Made by a program: the position numbers and the translations under genes. A stretch of 64,000 bases of DNA from NCBI GenBank assembly GCA_028689585.1, contig JAQVCW010000006.1:1-64000 (forward strand), given 5' to 3'. The stretch comes from Lachnospiraceae bacterium (GTDB taxonomy: Bacteria > Bacillota > Clostridia > Lachnospirales > Lachnospiraceae). The notes under the pieces were generated by a model. The model worked only from the letters and a program-made list of their open reading frames with translations. It searched no databases and had not been told where the DNA came from. Below, in pieces: positions 7,788 to 17,057 of the stretch; within the stretch, counting starts at the first letter, position 1; the number at the start of each line of letters is the position of its first letter.

Positions 7788-8939
7788 ATGAAGGTATGGA
7801 AAAGAGTATTGATTAAGGTTCTGATTTTTCTGCTGATTGTGGGCATTGCAGGGTTTGGAGGCATTGCTTACAAAGAAAGCGGCCAGTCAGGATCAGACGA
7901 TATATTGAGTTACTATGCGGAAAAGCTGATTGCGAATGAGCAGAACAGAGCATATGCCTGCCTGGATAACAGCAGAGATGTGGCTTTGACAGAAGAAGAA
8001 TTTACGAAGGCGGCAGAAGCAAAGAAATATAGCATGTATGCGTCCTATAAAATAGAAAAGCTGCAGAACAGACAGGATGAGGATGGAACAGAATATGATG
8101 ATTATAAGCTGACCTTTCTGAATTCCGCCGAAGAGGTGCAGGCAGAGGAGACAGTGTCCGTGGTGAAAGAGAAAGAGAAGCGTTTCTTTTTCTTTGATGA
8201 CTGGAGAGTTTTGCCGGATCACTGTATGGTACAGGATTATACAATCACGGTACCTGCCGGTTCCACTTTGTATCTGAACGGAAAGCCGGCGGATGCTTCC
8301 TGGATCGTGGCGGATGCAGCCGGAGAGCAGTACCGTGTACCGTCCATACTTCCGGGCAGCATCAGCATTCTGGTACAAAATCCCGCCCTGGAGGATCTGT
8401 CAGAAGACGCTGATACCACGGCCGGCAATATTGATCTGTGCAGCAAGATGAAGCTGAATGAAGGCTCGAAGGCGGCCTGCCTGGAGATCGGCGTGAAAAC
8501 GCTGAAGGATTTATATTCTGCATCGGTAAAAGGGGACAGCAGCAAGCTTTCCGCAGACTTATATTCAGGATGCCGGAAAGCGGCGGAGACATTTGTGAAC
8601 AGTCAGAAGAATACCCTGAGCCAGCAGGAGGATTCCACATCACAGTTTGTCAGCATAGCTGTTTCCGGTTTTAATCCCCGGTATGCAGAGCCTGTATATG
8701 GCACAGCGGAAAAAGGCGGGATACAGATGGAACTAAGCCTGACTTATCATTATCTTGGAAAATTCCAGACCACTGTTTGGGAGGAAACCGGTGAATACGA
8801 TGAGAACGGAGATCCGATTACCACGGAAACGACACAGGACAGTTCACAGAGCGGTGATGCAACGGCAAAGCTGACCATGAGTTATCAGGATGGAACCTGG
8901 AAACTGACCGAAATGGAGGTCCCTGAGATATTTGAATGA
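7788..8939 (+). CDS. TcaA-like membrane-anchored protein
   Basis: The start is placed at ATG 7788 because AAGGAG (7771-7776) precedes it; an in-frame ATG at 7761 lacks a site. The 383-residue product has one N-terminal membrane span (about residues 8-25) and a large outside part. A central segment (YLNGKPADASW... PGSISILVQNP) resembles the beta-domain of TcaA, and the C-terminal third resembles the NTF2-like fold of TcaA/YvbJ proteins. In staphylococci TcaA affects glycopeptide susceptibility and the envelope. The similarity here is at family level only. The stop overlaps the next start as ATGA. Confidence 0.6.
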   Translation: MKVWKRVLIKVLIFLLIVGIAGFGGIAYKESGQSGSDDILSYYAEKLIANEQNRAYACLDNSRDVALTEEEFTKAAEAKKYSMYASYKIEKLQNRQDEDGTEYDDYKLTFLNSAEEVQAEETVSVVKEKEKRFFFFDDWRVLPDHCMVQDYTITVPAGSTLYLNGKPADASWIVADAAGEQYRVPSILPGSISILVQNPALEDLSEDADTTAGNIDLCSKMKLNEGSKAACLEIGVKTLKDLYSASVKGDSSKLSADLYSGCRKAAETFVNSQKNTLSQQEDSTSQFVSIAVSGFNPRYAEPVYGTAEKGGIQMELSLTYHYLGKFQTTVWEETGEYDENGDPITTETTQDSSQSGDATAKLTMSYQDGTWKLTEMEVPEIFE

Positions 8940-9739
8940 GCGGTTTTTTGCCTGCAGGGGCAGGAAATCAGATAAAAAACAGCAGTCAGATGAGGGACAA
9001 CATCCGGAAAAGGTACAACATCCGGAAAAGATACAACATCCGGATAAGATACAATAGCCAGATAAGGAACAATGGAATGAATGGAAGAAAAATAGTAAGA
9101 ATTTTATCACCTCTGATGGTTCACTTTGGCATTACTCTGGCAGTGGCTTTTTTGGGAAGCTATCTGTATTTAATGTTGGGGCCGGAGGCCGCTTTGGCTG
9201 CAGATACCACATTCCTGACGACGGTCGCATCCCTCTGCTGCATTCCGGCACTGCTGTCCATGTGGAAACGGGATCATGAACTGAGAGATTCGATGGTGGA
9301 GGTGACCAAACGCCCTTGGTGGTTTTACAGTTTTGCCCTTCTCAGCGGCGCAGCAGTTTCAGTGGGGATGAGCGCAGTAATGAATATGGCCCGCATTACG
9401 GATTTATTCTCAAATCAGGTTCAGGAAGAGCTTTTATCCAGCAATATCCTGATCCAGGGAGTGGGGCTGTGCTTCATTATTCCGGCTGTGGAAGAGCTGG
9501 TATTTCGCGGACTGTTTTATCAGAGACTGAAGGAATATTTCACCAGGTTTCCCGCCATGCTTCTGGTATCCCTGGTCTTTGCCCTGTACCATGGCAATCC
9601 GGTGCAGATGATCTATGCTTTTCCGCTGGGGCTTATCATGGTCTGGTTCTACGAGGAATGCGGCTCTCTCAGGGCACCGCTCCTGTTTCACATCGGAGCC
9701 AACCTGATTTCAGTGATATTGGAATATTTGGCGGGATAG
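8936..9739 (+). CDS. CPBP-family intramembrane metalloprotease
   Basis: The motifs EELVFRG (Glu-Glu-x3-Arg), ALYHG and HIGANLIS (His-x3-Asn) within several membrane spans identify a CPBP (Abi/Rce1-type) protease of 267 residues. It starts in the stop of the preceding gene (ATGA). The first 45 residues are an unusual basic repeat, NIRKRY, encoded by four 18-bp tandem units (8997-9068). The conserved part begins near ATG 9074, which is an alternative start. The family cleaves prenylated or membrane peptides or serves in bacteriocin immunity. Here it closes the envelope cassette, and a terminator follows. Confidence 0.8.
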   Translation: MSGFLPAGAGNQIKNSSQMRDNIRKRYNIRKRYNIRIRYNSQIRNNGMNGRKIVRILSPLMVHFGITLAVAFLGSYLYLMLGPEAALAADTTFLTTVASLCCIPALLSMWKRDHELRDSMVEVTKRPWWFYSFALLSGAAVSVGMSAVMNMARITDLFSNQVQEELLSSNILIQGVGLCFIIPAVEELVFRGLFYQRLKEYFTRFPAMLLVSLVFALYHGNPVQMIYAFPLGLIMVWFYEECGSLRAPLLFHIGANLISVILEYLAG

Positions 9740-9783
9740 CAGTCACTGTTCATGAGCAGGTCTGTTTTTGTGACAGCGCAGGT

Positions 9784-9817
9784 CCGTTTAAAATTCACCT
9801 TTGGTGAAGGAAAACGG
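9784..9817 (+). other. Small hairpin downstream of the cassette
   Basis: CCGTTT (9784-9789) pairs with AAACGG at the far side and encloses TTCACC-TTT-GGTGAA (9794-9808). No T-run follows. The rest of 9740-9930 shows nothing else recognisable. Confidence 0.35.
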
Positions 9818-9930
9818 CTCAGGGACAATCCAGTAACGGATAGAGGCTGCGATGAAAAATATCTGTGAATAGTTGTCTTTCAGGAATTGACAAATGGCGA
9901 AATACATGATGATTTTTAAAAAAGTGCAGA

Positions 9931-9965
9931 GAGGTACCGGCCAGCTTGGTCTGTACCTCTTTTAG
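9931..9965 (+). terminator. Intrinsic terminator after the envelope cassette
   Basis: AGAGGTAC (9931-9938) pairs with GTACCTCT (9954-9961), with a further inner GCCA/TTGG pairing, followed by TTTTAG. It separates the envelope cassette from glyA. Confidence 0.7.
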
Positions 9966-10032
9966 TTTGCGCGCCATGGGCGCGCTCTAACGGGCAGTAT
10001 CAGTCTGCAGGCATGAATTTTTAAACAGACTC

Positions 10033-10061
10033 TTGACATAATTGAAAAAATAAAGTATAGT
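10033..10061 (+). promoter_or_regulatory. Sigma-A promoter of glyA
   Basis: TTGACA (10033-10038), a 17-base spacer and TATAGT (10056-10061). The leader to the ATG at 10170 is about 100 bases, with no structure I recognise. Confidence 0.7.
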
Positions 10062-10169
10062 GTGTACATTGTGTGCTGACAAATGAAAGCGCACGAAAGA
10101 CAAAAAAGGGATTAGAAAAAGAACGCGTAAAAGTCTGGAACACTAAATTATTATTCAGGAGGATTTATC

Positions 10170-11408
10170 ATGTATTCACTGGAAGAAATCAGGAAAACCG
10201 ATCCGGAAATCGCAGATGCGATTGTAGCGGAGGAAGAAAGACAGAATAGTCATATTGAATTGATTGCATCCGAGAACTGGGTGAGCAAAGCGGTCATGGC
10301 CGCAATGGGCAGCCCGTTAACGAATAAATATGCAGAAGGCTATCCGGGAAAACGTTACTACGGCGGATGCCAGTGTGTGGACGTGGTAGAAGATCTGGCA
10401 AGAGACCGGGCCATGAAGATCTATGGCTGTACCTATGCCAATGTTCAGCCTCATTCCGGAGCGCAGGCTAATATGGCGGTATTTTTTGCACTGCTGCAGC
10501 CGGGAGATACGGTGATGGGAATGAACCTGGCTCATGGCGGTCATCTGACACACGGAAGCGCTGCCAACCTGTCCGGTGCTTATTTCCATGCGGTTCCCTA
10601 TGGTGTAAATGATGAGGGCTTTATCGATTATGATAAAGTAAGAGAAATCGCTCTGGAGTGCAGGCCGAAGCTGATCGTGGCAGGTGCCAGCGCTTATGCC
10701 AGAACCATTGATTTCAAAAAATTCCGTGAGATTGCTGACGAAGTGGGAGCATATCTGATGGTAGATATGGCTCATATCGCCGGTCTGGTGGCGGCTGGTC
10801 AGCATCCAAGCCCGGTTCCATATGCTCATGTGACCACTACGACCACTCATAAGACCATGCGTGGTCCCCGCGGCGGCATGATTCTTTCCAGCAAAGAATT
10901 TGCAGAAGAACATAAATTCAACAAAGCAGTGTTCCCGGGTATCCAGGGCGGTCCTCTGATGCATGTGATTGCAGCAAAGGCAGTCTGCTTTAAAGAAATG
11001 ATGACTCCGGAATACCAGACTTATCAGGAAAATATTGTAAAGAATGCAAAAGCTCTGTGCAAAGGTCTGATGGACCGCGGAATCAGGATTGTTTCCGGAG
11101 GCACGGACAATCATCTGATGCTGGTAGATCTGACCAGCGTAGGAAAGACCGGAAAAGAAGTGGAAAATCTTCTGGACAGCGTAAATATCACCTGCAATAA
11201 GAACACGATTCCGAACGATCCCAAGTCTGCATTTGTGACCAGCGGTGTCCGTCTGGGAACTCCTGCCGTGACAGCCAGAGGCATGAATGAGCAGGATATG
11301 GACGTGATTGCAGAAGCAATTGCCCTGATGCTCAAAGAAGGCGAAAGCAAGACCGAAGAAGCGAAGAAGCTGGTGAAAAGTCTGACGGAGAAATATCCGC
11401 TGATGTAA
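10170..11408 (+). CDS. glyA: Serine hydroxymethyltransferase
   Basis: The 412-residue protein matches SHMT throughout. It has the N-terminal HIELIASEN segment and [15 protein letters not shown]. The PLP-lysine segment is [14 protein letters not shown] (about residues 222-235). SHMT converts serine and tetrahydrofolate to glycine and methylene-THF in the cytoplasm. The start has a strong AGGAGG site (10157-10162). It is a single-gene unit between its own promoter and a strong terminator. Confidence 0.97.
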   Translation: MYSLEEIRKTDPEIADAIVAEEERQNSHIELIASENWVSKAVMAAMGSPLTNKYAEGYPGKRYYGGCQCVDVVEDLARDRAMKIYGCTYANVQPHSGAQANMAVFFALLQPGDTVMGMNLAHGGHLTHGSAANLSGAYFHAVPYGVNDEGFIDYDKVREIALECRPKLIVAGASAYARTIDFKKFREIADEVGAYLMVDMAHIAGLVAAGQHPSPVPYAHVTTTTTHKTMRGPRGGMILSSKEFAEEHKFNKAVFPGIQGGPLMHVIAAKAVCFKEMMTPEYQTYQENIVKNAKALCKGLMDRGIRIVSGGTDNHLMLVDLTSVGKTGKEVENLLDSVNITCNKNTIPNDPKSAFVTSGVRLGTPAVTARGMNEQDMDVIAEAIALMLKEGESKTEEAKKLVKSLTEKYPLM

Positions 11409-11422
11409 GTTTGACTGAAAGA

Positions 11423-11484
11423 AAGTCCCCCTTTTCTCATTCCGGGTGCGCAGAGCACCCGGCGGAAGAAGGGGGACTTTTTTC
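11423..11484 (+). terminator. Intrinsic terminator of glyA
   Basis: AAGTCCCCC (11423-11431) pairs with GGGGGACTT (11471-11479). An inner CCGGGTGC/GCACCCGG hairpin extends it, and TTTTT follows. Confidence 0.85.
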
Positions 11485-11589
11485 GCGGGGATTTTTTTCT
11501 ATATAAGTAACCTTCTATCAGGACTCAGCATATGCTGCTGAGTCCGTGCATGTGCCAAAAGCTTTGACTTTGTGTGTATAAAATTCTTC

Positions 11590-11691
11590 GTTACAGTTCG
11601 GCTTTTTACTTGACGCACAGCTTCCGGGTGGCTGCCCCAGATATGGGGCAGCCACCCGGAAAGCGTCCTCATTTCAAGGCCGAATTGTAAC
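11590..11691 (+). repeat. Dispersed palindromic element, family A copy 1
   Basis: The outer arms GTTACAGTTCGGC and GCCGAATTGTAAC have one mismatch. They enclose a nearly perfect core hairpin, CTTCCGGGTGGCTGCCCCA with TGGGGCAGCCACCCGGAA. Related copies lie at 37027-37121 (inverted relative to this one) and 57872-58150 (expanded). All are intergenic. The long terminal inverted repeats suggest a small non-autonomous mobile element. Confidence 0.75.
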
Positions 11692-11720
11692 AATTCTTCC
11701 TGTCAGACGTCAGATATTAC

Positions 11721-11749
11721 TTGATGTAAAAACGGAAAGCCGTTATAAT
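11721..11749 (+). promoter_or_regulatory. Promoter of the hydrogenase gene
   Basis: TTGATG (11721-11726), a 17-base spacer and TATAAT (11744-11749), 47 bases before the start codon. Confidence 0.65.
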
Positions 11750-11796
11750 AGGAGAAACGCGCTGAAAAAACAGACACCAGAAAGGAGACAAAAACC

Positions 11797-13320
11797 ATGA
11801 GTATGCGAGGAGTATATACCAATGTTGTAGAGATACGGCAGAAGATATTTACAGAAGTTGCCCGTATGGCGTTTGAGGGAGGCGATTATTCAAGAATTAT
11901 TGATCTTCCTTATAAAATTATTCCGGGAGAGGTGGCTACCTATCGGGAGAGTGTTTTCCTGGAACGGGCGATTGTGGAAGAACGCCTGCGTCTGGCCATC
12001 GGACTGCCCCTGCGGGATATGACGGAGCATGCGCCGGTATCCAAGGGGATTGAAGAAAGTGCCATTGCGGAAAAATACTACGATCCGCCTCTGGTAAATA
12101 TTATAAAGTTCGCCTGCCATTCCTGCCCGGATGGCGAGGTAAGAGTCACAGATGCCTGCCAGGGCTGTCTGGCACATCCCTGTAAAGAGGTCTGCCCCAA
12201 GGACGCTGTCTCCATTGTAAATGGCCGCTCTGTGATCGATAAAGAGAAATGCATCAAATGCGGAAAATGTATCAATGTCTGCCCTTATGGGGCAATTATG
12301 AAGATGGAACGCCCCTGTGCCGGCGCCTGCGGCGTGGATGCCATCAGCAGCGATAAACTGGGACGGGCTCAGATTGATTATGACAAGTGTGTCTCCTGCG
12401 GCATGTGTCTGGTGAACTGTCCTTTCGGAGCAATCGCGGATAAAGGCCAGATATTCCAGGTGATTCATGCGATCAAATCCGGAACTCCGGTCTATGCTGC
12501 AGTGGCTCCGGCCTTTGTGGGACAGTTTGGACGGGATCTGACACCGGAGCGTCTGCGGGAGGCCATGCAGCAGCTTGGCTTTGCGGATATCGTGGAAGTG
12601 GCGGTGGGGGCCGATCTGTGTACTATTCAGGAGGCACAGGACTTCCTGGATGAAGTGCCAAAGGAGCAGCCGTTTATGGCTACCTCCTGCTGTCCGGCCT
12701 GGGCTTCTATGGCGAAGGAGATGTTCCCGGATCTGGCTCCTTATATTTCCATGGCGCTGACACCGATGGTGCTGACCGGACGTCTGATCAAAAAAGAACA
12801 TCCGGGCTGCAAAGTGGTGTTTATCGGGCCCTGTGCGGCGAAAAAGCTGGAAGCCAGCCGTCACGAAATCCGCAGCGATATCGACTTTGTCCTGACCTTT
12901 GAGGAGACCATGGGGATTTTCAAGGCAAAAGGTGTGAATTTTGAACAACTGGCGGCGGACGGTTCCTTTTCAGAGGCCAGCGCAGATGGAAGAGGATTTG
13001 CGGTCAGCGGTGGTGTAGCCTCCGCTGTGGTGAACTGCATAAAGGAGCTGGAGCCGGACAGAGAAATCAAGGTGGCCAGCGCGGAGGGACTGAAAAACTG
13101 CCGGGAGCTGCTGACGGATGCCCGGAAGGGAAAGTACGACGGATATCTGCTGGAAGGCATGGCCTGCCCGGGAGGATGTGTAGGCGGCGCCGGTACCCTG
13201 CAGGGCCCCACCAAATCCAGAGGGCAGATTGTGGTTACTATGAAAAAATCCAAGATGCAAAATTCACTGGAAAGTGAATACAGAGATAAGCTGGATGTGC
13301 TGGCTGAAAGGGAAAAATAA
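11797..13320 (+). CDS. Monomeric [FeFe] hydrogenase, group B-like
   Basis: The 507-residue protein carries several 4Fe-4S motifs (CQGCLAHPCKEVC, CIKCGKCINVCPYG, CVSCGMCLVNCPFG) in its N-terminal half. The H-cluster motifs are TSCCPAW (about 296), GPCAAKK (about 345) and EGMACPGGCVGG (about 453). TSCCPAW plus GPCAAKK is the pattern of group B rather than the classic group A (TSCCPGW, MPC). It should make or consume H2 with ferredoxin-like donors in the cytoplasm, and all H-cluster cysteines are present. It starts after AAAGGAG and is followed after 24 bp by an amino-acid symporter. The maturation genes hydEFG are not in the window. Confidence 0.85.
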   Translation: MSMRGVYTNVVEIRQKIFTEVARMAFEGGDYSRIIDLPYKIIPGEVATYRESVFLERAIVEERLRLAIGLPLRDMTEHAPVSKGIEESAIAEKYYDPPLVNIIKFACHSCPDGEVRVTDACQGCLAHPCKEVCPKDAVSIVNGRSVIDKEKCIKCGKCINVCPYGAIMKMERPCAGACGVDAISSDKLGRAQIDYDKCVSCGMCLVNCPFGAIADKGQIFQVIHAIKSGTPVYAAVAPAFVGQFGRDLTPERLREAMQQLGFADIVEVAVGADLCTIQEAQDFLDEVPKEQPFMATSCCPAWASMAKEMFPDLAPYISMALTPMVLTGRLIKKEHPGCKVVFIGPCAAKKLEASRHEIRSDIDFVLTFEETMGIFKAKGVNFEQLAADGSFSEASADGRGFAVSGGVASAVVNCIKELEPDREIKVASAEGLKNCRELLTDARKGKYDGYLLEGMACPGGCVGGAGTLQGPTKSRGQIVVTMKKSKMQNSLESEYRDKLDVLAEREK

Positions 13321-13344
13321 TAAAAGTATAGAAAGTAGGAAACA

Positions 13345-14736
13345 ATGAAAGCACTGGAAACATTATTAAGCAATCTGGCAGGAAAGGTGTGGGGCATTCC
13401 CATGCTGGTATTGCTGGTGGGGACCCATTTATTTTTGACGATACGTCTGCACTTTATCCAGAGACATACGGGAAAGGGCATTCGATTGTCCATAGCAAAG
13501 GACCAGGACGGAGAAGGAGATATCAGCCAGTTTGGAGCGCTGGCTACCGCGCTGGCGGCTACGATTGGAACCGGAAATATTATCGGAGTGTCTACCGCAG
13601 TAGCGCTGGGCGGACCGGGAGCCATTTTCTGGACCTGGATTACCGGCGTCTTCGGGATGGCGACGAAGTACGCAGAGAGTCTGCTGGCAGTGAGATACCG
13701 GGTGAAAAAAACGGATGGTTCCATGGTGGGCGGCCCCATGTATGTTCTGGAAAATGGACTGCATATGAAATGGCTGGCGGTGATTTTTGCGGTATTTACC
13801 GTATTCGCCACCTTTGGGACGGGCTGTGCGGTTCAGTCCAATGCAATCACTGCGGCCATCGGTGATATTTTTCCGGTTTATAAGGTCACCCTGTTCGGCG
13901 GCGAATTTAATCTGGTCATTTTGATCGCAGGAGCTCTGGTCACCCTGATTACGGCTCTGGTGATTATCGGAGGCATCAAGAAGATTTCCAAGGTGTGCGA
14001 ACGTCTGGTGCCGTTTATGGCGGTATTTTATATTGCGGGATGTCTGGCACTTTTGATATACAATGGAAAGTATGTAGGGCCTGCCATCGTATTGATTTTG
14101 AAGTCCGCATTTGAGCCGCAGGCGGCGGTGGGCGGTCTGGTGGGCAGCGGTATGATCGCAGCCTGCCGCTATGGAGTGGCCAGGGGACTGTTTTCCAATG
14201 AATCAGGACTGGGAACGGCGCCCATTGCTGCGGCTGCTGCACAGACGAAAAACCCGGTGCGCCAGGCTCTGGTATCCATGACAGGAACCTTCTGGGATAC
14301 GGTAATTGTCTGTCTTATGACAGGACTGGTGATCATCAGTTCCGTACTCAGTGATCCCGCTCATTTTGTGGGGCTGGAGAATGACCAGTATGTAAGGGTA
14401 GCGTTTGCACAGCTTCCCGTGGCAGGAAAATATATTCTCACCATTGCTCTGGCAGTTTTCGCCTTCACTACCATACTGGGCTGGTCTTTTTATGGGGAAA
14501 CCTGTCTGAGCTACCTGTTTGGCAAAAAGAGCATTATTGTATACCGGATCGTATTTCTGGCAGTGTTATTTATCGGTTCAGTGGTATCCCTGGGAATTAT
14601 CTGGAATTTTTCGGATCTGTTTAATGGCCTGATGGCATTTCCGAATTTGATCTGCCTGCTGCTGCTCAGCGGAGTGGTGGTGAAGGAGACCAGGCATTAC
14701 CTGTGGGAAGACCGCCTGGACGAGAACGGAAATTAA
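13345..14736 (+). CDS. AGCS-family sodium:alanine/glycine symporter
   Basis: A 463-residue, highly hydrophobic protein with about ten membrane spans. The family signature GALATALAATIGTGNIIGVS lies at about residues 65-84 and GGPMYVLE follows at about 129. AGCS carriers import alanine or glycine with Na+ (or H+). The gene lies 24 bp behind the hydrogenase gene, with no terminator between, so the two probably share a transcript; a metabolic link is inferred only. AGTAGGAAAC gives the ribosome site. Confidence 0.92.
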   Translation: MKALETLLSNLAGKVWGIPMLVLLVGTHLFLTIRLHFIQRHTGKGIRLSIAKDQDGEGDISQFGALATALAATIGTGNIIGVSTAVALGGPGAIFWTWITGVFGMATKYAESLLAVRYRVKKTDGSMVGGPMYVLENGLHMKWLAVIFAVFTVFATFGTGCAVQSNAITAAIGDIFPVYKVTLFGGEFNLVILIAGALVTLITALVIIGGIKKISKVCERLVPFMAVFYIAGCLALLIYNGKYVGPAIVLILKSAFEPQAAVGGLVGSGMIAACRYGVARGLFSNESGLGTAPIAAAAAQTKNPVRQALVSMTGTFWDTVIVCLMTGLVIISSVLSDPAHFVGLENDQYVRVAFAQLPVAGKYILTIALAVFAFTTILGWSFYGETCLSYLFGKKSIIVYRIVFLAVLFIGSVVSLGIIWNFSDLFNGLMAFPNLICLLLLSGVVVKETRHYLWEDRLDENGN

Positions 14737-14771
14737 TACAGCATCGTATGCTGTCAGGAGAAAAGATAACT

Positions 14772-15941
14772 ATGGAAATGAAAGAAAAAGAAGTGCGCCT
14801 GTCTCCTTTGCTGAAATATCCGGGGGGGAAGGAAAAGGAACTGAAGTTTATTCTGCCGAATCTGCCGAAGGGATGTAAAAATTATTATGAACCTTTTGTT
14901 GGCGGAGGGGCGGTGTATTTTTCGCTGGACAGCGAGAAATATTATATTAACGACAAATCCACGGAACTGATTAATTTATATCATATGATCAAAACTCAGA
15001 ATGGGGAATTTCTGGAAAAGCTGAATGCGATCGACCGCAACTGGATGACGATGGAAGAGATCATTGAAAATCATACGGAGGAACTGGTTCCCATCTATTT
15101 TGAATATAAAAAAGATGAGATAAATGCGGTGCAGCTAAGTGATGCGATTTCTGAATTTGTTTTCCGGAATGCGGAGGAATTCAATGGACTTTTAAGCAGG
15201 AGCTTCAACATCGCCATTGAAAATTTTGTGATTGAATTAAATAAGAGTTTTAAAAATAAGATTATCCGGATGAAAAAGCTGGAAGCCCAAAAGGGGGACC
15301 TGCAGCCTGGAGATATTGTACTGAATCTGGAATGTGCGTTTAAAAATGCCTTTTATATGCATTTTCGCTATTTATATAATCACATAGAAGAATTTTCAAT
15401 CAGCGTTCCTTTTGCAACGGCCATTTACTTTTTTGTGAGGGAATTCTGTTATGCATCCATGTTCCGGTATAACAGACAGGGAAAGTTCAATGTGCCCTAC
15501 GGCGGGATCTCCTATAATAAAAAGTCTCTTATGAAAAAGGCGCAGTATTTTGAAAACGGGGATCTGGTAAAGCAGCTGCAGAATACGGTGATTGAAAATA
15601 TGGATTTTGAAGACTTTATCATGATTCATCCGCCGGAAAAAAATGATTTTATTTTTCTGGATCCGCCTTATGATACGGAGTTTTCCACCTATGCCCAAAA
15701 TGAGTTTGGAAAACAGGATCAGATCCGGCTGGCGGAATTTCTTCTTTACCGGTGCCGGGCAGAATTTATGCTGATTATAAAAAACACGGATTTTATCAGA
15801 GGCCTTTATCCCCGCAGCCAAAAGACTGCGAATGGAAAAGAACTGCGGGTAGGGAAATTTGACAAGAAATATGTAGTCAGTTTTCAGGATCGGAATGATA
15901 AGGATGTGGAACATCTTTTAATTACAAATTATCAGATTTAA
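14772..15941 (+). CDS. Dam-like (D12 class) adenine-N6 DNA methyltransferase
   Basis: The start at ATG 14772 fits AGGAG (14756-14760); longer in-frame starts lack a site. The 389-residue protein has the SAM-binding motif LKYPGGKEKEL near the front and the catalytic DPPYDTEFSTY near residue 296, the order of alpha-group Dam/DpnM-type enzymes. No restriction endonuclease lies next to it, so it behaves as an orphan methylase. Its target sequence cannot be read from the protein by eye. It follows the symporter by 35 bp and ends at a strong terminator. Confidence 0.85.
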   Translation: MEMKEKEVRLSPLLKYPGGKEKELKFILPNLPKGCKNYYEPFVGGGAVYFSLDSEKYYINDKSTELINLYHMIKTQNGEFLEKLNAIDRNWMTMEEIIENHTEELVPIYFEYKKDEINAVQLSDAISEFVFRNAEEFNGLLSRSFNIAIENFVIELNKSFKNKIIRMKKLEAQKGDLQPGDIVLNLECAFKNAFYMHFRYLYNHIEEFSISVPFATAIYFFVREFCYASMFRYNRQGKFNVPYGGISYNKKSLMKKAQYFENGDLVKQLQNTVIENMDFEDFIMIHPPEKNDFIFLDPPYDTEFSTYAQNEFGKQDQIRLAEFLLYRCRAEFMLIIKNTDFIRGLYPRSQKTANGKELRVGKFDKKYVVSFQDRNDKDVEHLLITNYQI

Positions 15942-15969
15942 CTTTCCCCACCGGACACGGAGGAAAGAG

Positions 15970-16030
15970 AAGGGAGACCTGTTCCGGCAGTCAGAAATTT
16001 TTCTGTCTGCCAGAGCAGGTCTCCCTTTTC
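15970..16030 (+). terminator. Terminator after the methylase gene
   Basis: AAGGGAGACCTG (15970-15981) pairs with CAGGTCTCCCTT (16016-16027), followed by TT. A second hairpin (GGCAG...CTGCC) sits in the loop. It may act in both directions between the convergent genes. Confidence 0.8.
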
Positions 16031-16080
16031 GTTCTCGTATGGCAAAGTGCTCCTATACGAGAACAGCCTTCGGCATACGG

Positions 16081-16127
16081 ATGCGCAGCTTCGCGCGCAA
16101 AACGAAATGTGCTGCCAAAGAAACTGG
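16081..16127 (+). repeat. Family D element, copy 1
   Basis: ATGCGCAGCTTCGCGCGC and, further on, CTGCCAAAGAAACTGG match, in inverted orientation, the block at 41346-41394. Both are intergenic. Confidence 0.4.
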
Positions 16128-16153
16128 CTCATGGCTGGTGCACAGCGCCGGTT

Positions 16154-16708
16154 TTAATTTTCAGCGGTTTCTTCCAGCAGACTTAAGGAAGTAAGCATAT
16201 CATATGCAATATTCTGGGATTCGGTATCCTCGGATACAGGACCGGCATTTGCAGTGTACATGATACCATCGGTATCCATAAAGGCTATTCCTATGACACC
16301 GTCTTCTTCTGATACATAGGTGACTACACCGATATCATTAAAATCAGCTATTTCCACACTGGTATAGACAGTGGCAAGCTGTGCCTGAATCTCTTCCAGA
16401 GTTTCTGCGTCGGTTACTTCTGTTGCAGTTACAGCGATATTTTGACCATCTTCATTGCCAGCCTGAAACATGAGGCCCTGAGCTGCATTTTCTTCTGATA
16501 TTTCAAGCATGGACCAGTCACTGGGAATATACAATTGAAAACCTGCTTCGAATGGAACCCAGGTTCCTTCAAAAGAAGCGTTTGTCTCATCAAATACGAC
16601 TGCTGTGATGCTTTCCGCTTCCGTTGCTGCCTCTTCTGCAAAAAATACGGTGGTATTGGCAGCCAGTATAGCCCCTGTTACAAATAAAGCCAACAGTTTT
16701 TTCCTCAT
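16154..16708 (-). CDS. Small secreted protein of unknown function
   Basis: The start at 16708 is supported by AGGAGGG about 7 bases upstream on the minus strand; a longer frame starts without a site. The 184-residue product has a clear Sec signal peptide (MRKKLLALFVTGAILAANTT, cut probably after FFA). An acidic mature domain rich in Glu, Asp and Thr follows, with a YIPSDW segment and no cysteine. I do not recognise a family; similar small exported proteins are common in Lachnospiraceae. It is convergent with the methylase and monocistronic. Confidence 0.65.
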   Translation of the reverse strand: MRKKLLALFVTGAILAANTTVFFAEEAATEAESITAVVFDETNASFEGTWVPFEAGFQLYIPSDWSMLEISEENAAQGLMFQAGNEDGQNIAVTATEVTDAETLEEIQAQLATVYTSVEIADFNDIGVVTYVSEEDGVIGIAFMDTDGIMYTANAGPVSEDTESQNIAYDMLTSLSLLEETAEN

Positions 16709-17057
16709 AATTAAATCCCTCCTGAATAAATAGTTTATATATATTAAAAGAGTATAGCATAGAACTCCCTTTCTGAATTTCATACAGGACGGAAGGACCT
16801 TTTTTCAGGACTAAAACAGGAGGACAGAGCAGAACAGGCAATAAAAACTTTCGATTCAAAAGCAGAAACACTTATTTCTGCTTGAAAACAAGAAAGTTAA
16901 CTTAATAATATTAGAAATAACAGGAAAATCCTCTCTTTTAGCGCTTGAATTGTTTTTAAAACTAAAAAATAAAAGAAAAATTTCAAATAATGAGTACACA
17001 ATTTTATTAAAAATATAAAATTGACAAATTATCTGACAACTATAGAAATATTTTTTA
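16709..17057. other. AT-rich intergenic region upstream of gltB
   Basis: It contains a 9-bp perfect hairpin (AAGCAGAAA 16860-16868 / TTTCTGCTT 16875-16883) and, for the minus-strand gene, a TATACT box at 16751-16756. From about 16900 the DNA is very AT-rich, which may serve as a promoter upstream element or protein-binding region for the strongly transcribed gltB. No gene was seen. Confidence 0.4.

Noticed and set aside
9784..10169. A folate or glycine riboswitch before glyA
   Set aside because: The leader lacks the conserved cores of THF or glycine riboswitches that I know; only small hairpins are visible.
11590..11691. Possible CRISPR repeat or small RNA gene
   Set aside because: A single palindrome with matching copies far away and no spacer-repeat periodicity; better explained as a dispersed element.
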